Source: Rhodoferax sp. (GTDB lineage: Bacteria > Pseudomonadota > Gammaproteobacteria > Burkholderiales > Burkholderiaceae_C). From it: 11,735 nucleotides of DNA. Below are positions 8,301 to 11,735 of this stretch, in pieces. The notes under the pieces were generated by a model, which saw only the letters and a list, made by a program, of their open reading frames with translations, had not been told where the DNA came from and did not search any database. The stretch is from assembly GCA_030683195.1 (NCBI GenBank), contig JAUXQA010000490.1:1-11735 (forward strand), given 5' to 3'. The translations under genes were made by a program, and so were the position numbers. Position 1 is the stretch's first letter. Every line of letters starts with the position of its first letter.

Positions 8301-11273
8301 GTCAGCCTCGTTCAGATACACGTTGTACAGCGGCAGGCCGATTCGAAGGTCGCCGATCACCTTGATCTGGTCCTCATCTTCGTCGTACAGGCCCATGAGG
8401 TCCGAGGACTCAGCCTCTCGCTCCATCTCTTGGGCTGCCTCTGCCCCTGCTTCTGTCTCTCCCTCAATCTCTTCTGCTTGTTCTGCCGCCATCGCCACAA
8501 TTTCTTCGGCTTCTTCGGCTTCTTCGATTTCGTCAGCTTCTGCCTCTATCGCTTCTTCCTCGACCTGTTCGAGCGGCAATGCTTCGGGCTCGGCGGCCCC
8601 CTCGGCTGGCGCCAGATCGCTCAACAAAGCGCCTGACTCCGTGATGGTCAACTCTTCTTCATCCGGCACAGCTTCCGCCGCGGCAGGCTCTGGCACGGGA
8701 ACTGGCGCAAACATGTCGCCAAAATCAAAGTCATCAAGGTCCAGTGTCACAGGCTCTTGCGCTGCAGGCGTCTCTGGCTCGGGCACCTCTTCAGCCTCAG
8801 GCAGATTCGCAAGCACGGGTAACTCATCGGCCACAGGCACGTCACCAGGCAACGGCAACGCCAGCAATTCGCCGTCAACACGCAGTCCATCCGCCGCCTT
8901 GCGAAATACCTCGCCATTCCAATGACCGTCAGTACCCGCAGCAATATCCTCGACCCACCGGCCAAAACCTTGCATGGCACGGTCTGACAAAGACAGCAAT
9001 TCCGGGCTGGCGGGCTTTTGCTCAGCCAGCCAGTTGTTGAGCAACTGCTCCAGGGACCAGGCGGCTTCGCCGAAGTCAGTGAGCCCGACCATGCGTGCGC
9101 TGCCTTTGAGCGTATGAAAGGCACGGCGAAGCGTGGCTTGCTGGCTCAGGTCCGATGGATCAACGGCCAGGCTGCGAATCGCGTCTTGGCCAGTCTGTAC
9201 GACTTCTCGGGCTTCTTCCAGGAAAATATCCCGGATATCGAAGTCATCATCGTCCAGTGGTTCGGTTGCAGCCACAGGCGCCAGTTCGGCGGTCACAGGC
9301 TCGGGAGGCGCAGTAGCAGCCAGTGGTACTTCTTCGACGGGCACCATGAGCGCCTCGGGCAGGGAAGCCTCGGACACTGGCTGCGGCTCTTCGCTGACCA
9401 AAGGCGACTCGACGCCCTCAAGCAGGTGCACCTCCACTGCATCCGACTGCAAGTCAAAGTCAATGCCTGCCAGAGACTCAGGCGCTGCCGCCGGCTCCAC
9501 CGCTGACGGCTTCTCGCGTCCCATCAAGGGTTTGAACTCCCCCGCTTCCTCGTCATAAGCAAACAGCTTCTTGGCCATCGCACGCTGATAACTCAGCATG
9601 TCGATGAGAAACCCCAATGCGCCCAAGCTATTGCCCAGCTTCTCAAAAATACCGGTGCGCGCTGTCTCAACATCAATCTCGTCTACCAGGAATCGCTCCA
9701 CGTTGTCGCGCATGCGCAGCGAAGCAATGGCTGCCTGGTCCAGACCCAGAACCGAAAACACACCCCGCATCTGAGCGAGTTGGCTGGGCACTTCATGCAG
9801 GGGCTTTTTGTCCAGCGGGTTACGGAAAAACGCATCCAGTGATTTTTCAACCTCACCCAAGCTGGTGCGCAACTCGTCCACCACACTACCCATGATCTGG
9901 CGATCGCTGACCCTGCGGTATAGCTCCTCCATCCAGCTCTCAAGCGGCTCAGGCTTCCCGCCCGCGTTCACATGCTCCAGTCGTCTGGCCAGGTTGGCAC
10001 CACGCTCGGCCATGTGCGAATCGGTCGGATCCAGGTCTTCGTAAGCGGCTTCAAGGTACAGCACTGCCGTCGCCACCTCCATCGCCAGCGGGGCGCTCGG
10101 CGCCTCGCCTGAGCGAGCGGTCAGCTCAATGGAATGTGTCAGGGCGTTCACCAAGTCGGAACTCTCGGGATGCAGCTTCAGCACCGAATCTGTCACGAGG
10201 CTGAACTGATCTACAGCCACCTTCAGGCGATTGGTATCGCCCCCTGCCAACGCGGACCAGGTCTCGGTGGCAGAGGCCAGACGCTTGCGAGCCTGTACCA
10301 ACAAGGCCGGATCAAACCGCCCGAACTGGGGTTTGTCGTAATTGAATGACTTGGTCTGCGTCAAGCCGTACGCGGCCCGCACGGCAGCCAGAACCGGCGC
10401 GTCGGCATCCGACTCAGGGACGGCTTGAGCAATGAAAAACAGCAGGTCCTGCACCAAACGTTCGGAAATGGCAGATTCGCCCCGGGCCAAAATCCGGTAC
10501 TGCAGCAGGACACGCGATGCCATGCGCTTGCCGTACACATCGGCAGGACACAAGCCCTTGGCCACCGCCTCAAAGTAGGCTGCGCAAATTTTCCAGAAAA
10601 CGCGCTGCTCAAGCGGCTCCTGCGCTGCCGCAAATCCCAGACTGATCGCCATCAACGCTTTGGCTGCCACCGGGTCACCGGACTTGACCACCTGCAAAAC
10701 ATAGCGATCGATCCGGGCACGAACCGATGAGTCATAGGCCATGGGGGCGACGGACGTGGGCAGGGCCACATCAATCCAGCGCATGTCCATGGACCACAGG
10801 TCGGCCGGGTGAATCCGGTCTTCTCCCACCAACTCCAGCACGTCGCGGTATTGAGGGAACAGCGCCACCGAAGACGCATTTTTCCCCTTAAGCACACCTT
10901 CGAGGTATTCAATCAGGGCGAAGCTGGCCTTCTCCACCTTGTTGGCAGCGTCATCACTGCAGAGCTCGGGCCGTTGCACAAACCGCTGGGCGAGTGCTTC
11001 CATGGCACGCAACACCTTGGCAGGGGCGGGCTGGCCCACCATTTCAAGGGCGCCAACCGCCTGGTGGAGCTGCTGGCGGGCAATGCGCAGCTGGCTGGCA
11101 TCCAGTGCCGCCAAGTCCGACCCACGCGCCAGCTCGGCATCACGCACAAATCGCTGCAAGGCGCGGGTCGCCCCATCCAGCGATTTGCGCAACTCGTCCA
11201 GAACCCAGGCCAACGGCCCCAGGTCGCCGGTCGCCATTTCATGGGTGCCAGTCAGGGCAGCGTTTGCTTGCAT
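5307..11273 (-). CDS. chpA: ChpA/PilL-type hybrid chemosensory histidine kinase with multiple Hpt modules, CheW-like domain and C-terminal receiver
   Basis: The product has 1,988 residues. This CheA-like kinase of the Pil-Chp pathway would take signals from a PilJ-type receptor and phosphorylate response regulators controlling type IV pili and twitching. Hpt-like signatures of 11 residues occur at 70-80 (HQAVGALEMVG), 500-510 (AQMRGVFSVLG), 720-730 (HTLKGSARMVG), 1021-1031 (HSLSGSSATVG) and 1260-1270 (HTLKGSARLAG). Acidic Ala/Pro/Glu linkers lie near 590-672, 808-968 and 1114-1218. The kinase core has a dimerisation region (about 1370-1480), an N box with N1566 in HLLRNAVAHGIE, DDGAGLD near 1605 and GRGIGMD near 1658. 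A CheW-like domain spans about 1694-1840. The receiver (about 1860-1980) has VVDDS, the phospho-acceptor D1915 in LSDIEMPRMDG and GKPYSE. I chose ATG 11273 because AGGAG precedes it; an in-frame TTG at 11306 lacks a ribosome site. It follows the receptor gene by 44 bases. Such proteins reach about 2,500 residues in Pseudomonas. Confidence 0.95.
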   Translation of the reverse strand: MQANAALTGTHEMATGDLGPLAWVLDELRKSLDGATRALQRFVRDAELARGSDLAALDASQLRIARQQLHQAVGALEMVGQPAPAKVLRAMEALAQRFVQRPELCSDDAANKVEKASFALIEYLEGVLKGKNASSVALFPQYRDVLELVGEDRIHPADLWSMDMRWIDVALPTSVAPMAYDSSVRARIDRYVLQVVKSGDPVAAKALMAISLGFAAAQEPLEQRVFWKICAAYFEAVAKGLCPADVYGKRMASRVLLQYRILARGESAISERLVQDLLFFIAQAVPESDADAPVLAAVRAAYGLTQTKSFNYDKPQFGRFDPALLVQARKRLASATETWSALAGGDTNRLKVAVDQFSLVTDSVLKLHPESSDLVNALTHSIELTARSGEAPSAPLAMEVATAVLYLEAAYEDLDPTDSHMAERGANLARRLEHVNAGGKPEPLESWMEELYRRVSDRQIMGSVVDELRTSLGEVEKSLDAFFRNPLDKKPLHEVPSQLAQMRGVFSVLGLDQAAIASLRMRDNVERFLVDEIDVETARTGIFEKLGNSLGALGFLIDMLSYQRAMAKKLFAYDEEAGEFKPLMGREKPSAVEPAAAPESLAGIDFDLQSDAVEVHLLEGVESPLVSEEPQPVSEASLPEALMVPVEEVPLAATAPPEPVTAELAPVAATEPLDDDDFDIRDIFLEEAREVVQTGQDAIRSLAVDPSDLSQQATLRRAFHTLKGSARMVGLTDFGEAAWSLEQLLNNWLAEQKPASPELLSLSDRAMQGFGRWVEDIAAGTDGHWNGEVFRKAADGLRVDGELLALPLPGDVPVADELPVLANLPEAEEVPEPETPAAQEPVTLDLDDFDFGDMFAPVPVPEPAAAEAVPDEEELTITESGALLSDLAPAEGAAEPEALPLEQVEEEAIEAEADEIEEAEEAEEIVAMAAEQAEEIEGETEAGAEAAQEMEREAESSDLMGLYDEDEDQIKVIGDLRIGLPLYNVYLNEADEWSRRLLTELTEWSFELDRPLSGSTVGLAHSLSGSSATVGFFALSEIARALEQALRHVQLHAQGIPEHAQVFIESAEDIRRLLHQFAAGFLKKPDPALLAALKEILDTEFPSVLDDLKDNFELEYGPLDDWDVEADAANDAAQAPETELEVEAAAEPVLDLELSDFVPEADGSVPQVEVELGIEPESEPEPTAEVAVPVANTFNAAASQLMIDDRDDDIDAVDLLDVDLFPIFEEEALELLPKLATALRQWSADPDNTAARREVLRVVHTLKGSARLAGAMQLGEMTHRMESAIEYLGSESLQASQLEPLLARFDAIQANFDALRALPEQLLSLPEAAPAVADEAAVAEASGDDAGLPQPLATIKVNAEAFAPLAPARQLSNQSVRVRSQLLDRMVNQSGEVMITRSRLEARVGQLRGSLNELTGNLDRLRNQLRDIELQSESQMQSRLAQAKDSAQGFDPLEFDRFTRVQELTRMMAESVHDVATVQRNLQRTVEGTEDDLIAQGRQARELQRDLLRTRMVEFDGISERLYGVVRQAAKDAGKSVKLDIVGGSLDMDRGVLDRMAPAFEHLLRNAVAHGIEEPAARVAAGKPASGTIKIQLQQQSNDVTVEFSDDGAGLDLDRIRDKAMADGQFSASDAPTDAELAALIFDAGFSTASQVTELAGRGIGMDVVRSEVNALGGRIETATERGVGTQFKLVLPLTTAVTQVVMLRIGDLVFGVPANLIEMVRRVPVAELERAYQDDEFEFSGEKVPFYWAGALLQASAASGEVRTKTLAVAVFRSAGQRLAAHVDEVLGNQEVVVKNLGPQLSRLPGLTGMSVLASGAVILIYNPVALASVYGEQARLLKPAPPSADGEPTVPETLLVAPGSQSPLVLVVDDSITVRRVTQRLLKREGFRVSLAADGLQALERLQEEKPMLVLSDIEMPRMDGFDLARNIRADAKLRDLPIIMITSRIAEKHREHARALGVDHYLGKPYSEDELVGLVRQYSLVPVQA
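8502..8528. repeat. 9-base tandem repeat in the acidic linker of chpA
   Basis: TTCTTCGGC occurs twice in a row followed by TTCTTCGAT on the plus strand. It encodes a Glu-Glu-Ala pattern in the acidic linker around residues 915-925 of ChpA. The wider block at about 8400-8600 is low in complexity and could expand or shrink by slippage in steps of three residues without breaking the frame. Confidence 0.7.
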
Positions 11274-11284
11274 GGATTCGTGCA

Positions 11285-11289
11285 CTCCT
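11285..11289 (-). promoter_or_regulatory. Ribosome binding site of chpA
   Basis: AGGAG on the minus strand lies 11 bases before ATG 11273, in the 44-base gap after the receptor gene. The spacing is long but no other candidate exists for the upstream TTG (11306) or the downstream in-frame ATG at residue 13, so it supports the chosen start. Confidence 0.5.
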
Positions 11290-11317
11290 GGGGAAAACGG
11301 GATCAACTGGTTAAGGA

Positions 11318-11735
11318 TCAGGCGATCTTGAACCGAGCAACAGACTGGCGCAGCTCTTCAGCCATTTTCGAGAGCTCCCGAACTTGAGCTGCAGTTGAGC
11401 GCGTACCCTCACCGGTCTGCTCCGTCACGGCGAAGATGTGCTGGATGTTTTCGGCCACCACATTGGCCAGATCGGCCTCACGGGACGTAGAACTGGAAAT
11501 TTGCTCAATCAGTTCGGCCAGTCGACGCGACACCTGATCAATCTCGGTCAGGGCAGTACCGGCGTTGTCTGACAGCTTGGCCCCTTCAACCACACCCTGT
11601 GTCGATCGCTCCATCGCGCCCACCGCATCCTGCGTATCGGTCTGACTCGCCTTCCCCAGCGCAGAAAATGGTTTTTCACAAAAATCAAAGGCGCCGCGCT
11701 TGACCGCATCCACCGCCGTGGGAACATCAGCATGG
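11318..11735 (-). CDS. pilJ: C-terminal part of a PilJ-like methyl-accepting receptor, joined in frame to a FixJ-type receiver fragment at the window edge (partial)
   Basis: The frame is open to the right edge and ends at the TGA at 11320-11318. From about residue QTDTQDAV (11644 leftward) it reads as the descending arm of a chemoreceptor coiled coil: AMERSTQGVVEGAKL, LAELIEQISSSTSREADLAN, IQHIFAVTEQTGEGTRSTA and a final LRQSVARFKIA. This matches PilJ-type receptors, and its place 44 bases before chpA fits the pilJ-chpA order. The first 24 codons at 11734-11663, however, read HADVPTAVDA followed by VKRGAFDFCEKPFS. This is the conserved end of a FixJ/NarL-family receiver, with the lysine and proline of the KPF motif. 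The conserved receptor hairpin tip that contacts CheA, and any membrane segments, are absent here. A GTG at 11713 could act as a start but has no convincing support. The junction may be an assembly chimera or a real rearrangement. Confidence 0.8.
   Translation of the reverse strand, partial: HADVPTAVDAVKRGAFDFCEKPFSALGKASQTDTQDAVGAMERSTQGVVEGAKLSDNAGTALTEIDQVSRRLAELIEQISSSTSREADLANVVAENIQHIFAVTEQTGEGTRSTAAQVRELSKMAEELRQSVARFKIA

Noticed and set aside
7885..8925. Rightward open frame very rich in serine and alanine opposite chpA
   Set aside because: It is the complement of the Glu/Ala-rich acidic linker (GAA/GAG read as TTC/CTC in a shifted frame gives Ser runs). It is a composition effect and not a serine-rich surface protein.
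11274..11306. Extended chpA start at TTG 11306
   Set aside because: It would add 11 residues with no ribosome site, and the AGGAG at 11285-11289 would lie inside the gene. ATG 11273 fits better.
11318..11735. Complete small REC-MCP signalling protein starting at GTG 11713
   Set aside because: The receiver part starts in the middle of its domain and lacks the phospho-acceptor aspartate. The frame stays open to the window edge, so it is a fragment and not a complete gene.

Overview
The window is GC-rich, densely packed bacterial chromosomal DNA. Its gene content and order (yqgE-ruvX-pyrR-pyrB-pyrC', and a pilJ-chpA twitching-motility signalling pair) point to a betaproteobacterium of the order Burkholderiales. 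A Comamonadaceae member such as a Rhodoferax or Polaromonas relative is the most likely guess. The guess rests on protein motifs, the gene order and the look of one intergenic element, not on a database search.

Positions 1-3747 hold one compact leftward operon: yqgE, ruvX, pyrR, pyrB and a dihydroorotase-like gene cut by the left edge. Neighbours overlap by four bases (ATGA) or are separated by only 1-3 bases, so they are almost certainly co-transcribed and translationally coupled. The pyrimidine part combines PyrR, the catalytic chain of aspartate transcarbamoylase, and a dihydroorotase homologue that has lost most of its metal ligands. The last is best read as the non-catalytic PyrC' partner of the transcarbamoylase complex.

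Positions 3769-5238 carry a rightward class I photolyase gene, phrB, divergent from yqgE with only about 21 bases between the two starts. A 68-base spacer at 5239-5306 separates phrB from the convergent gene. It contains nested inverted repeats and resembles the dispersed intergenic elements common in Comamonadaceae.

Positions 5307-11273 encode a 1,988-residue hybrid chemosensory kinase of the ChpA/PilL type. It has several Hpt-like modules (some degenerate), long acidic linkers, a CheA-type kinase core, a CheW-like domain and a C-terminal receiver. Just upstream at 11318-11735 is the C-terminal part of its chemoreceptor (PilJ-like). Its last roughly 70 bases at the window edge encode a FixJ-type receiver fragment in frame with the receptor helix. 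This junction is the strangest point in the window. A chimeric contig end explains it best, but a real rearrangement is possible.

No RNA genes, CRISPR arrays, insertion sequences or phage genes were seen. I found no evidence for a wholly new system. The points most worth checking are the receiver/receptor junction, the catalytically dead dihydroorotase and the mix of intact and degenerate Hpt modules in ChpA.
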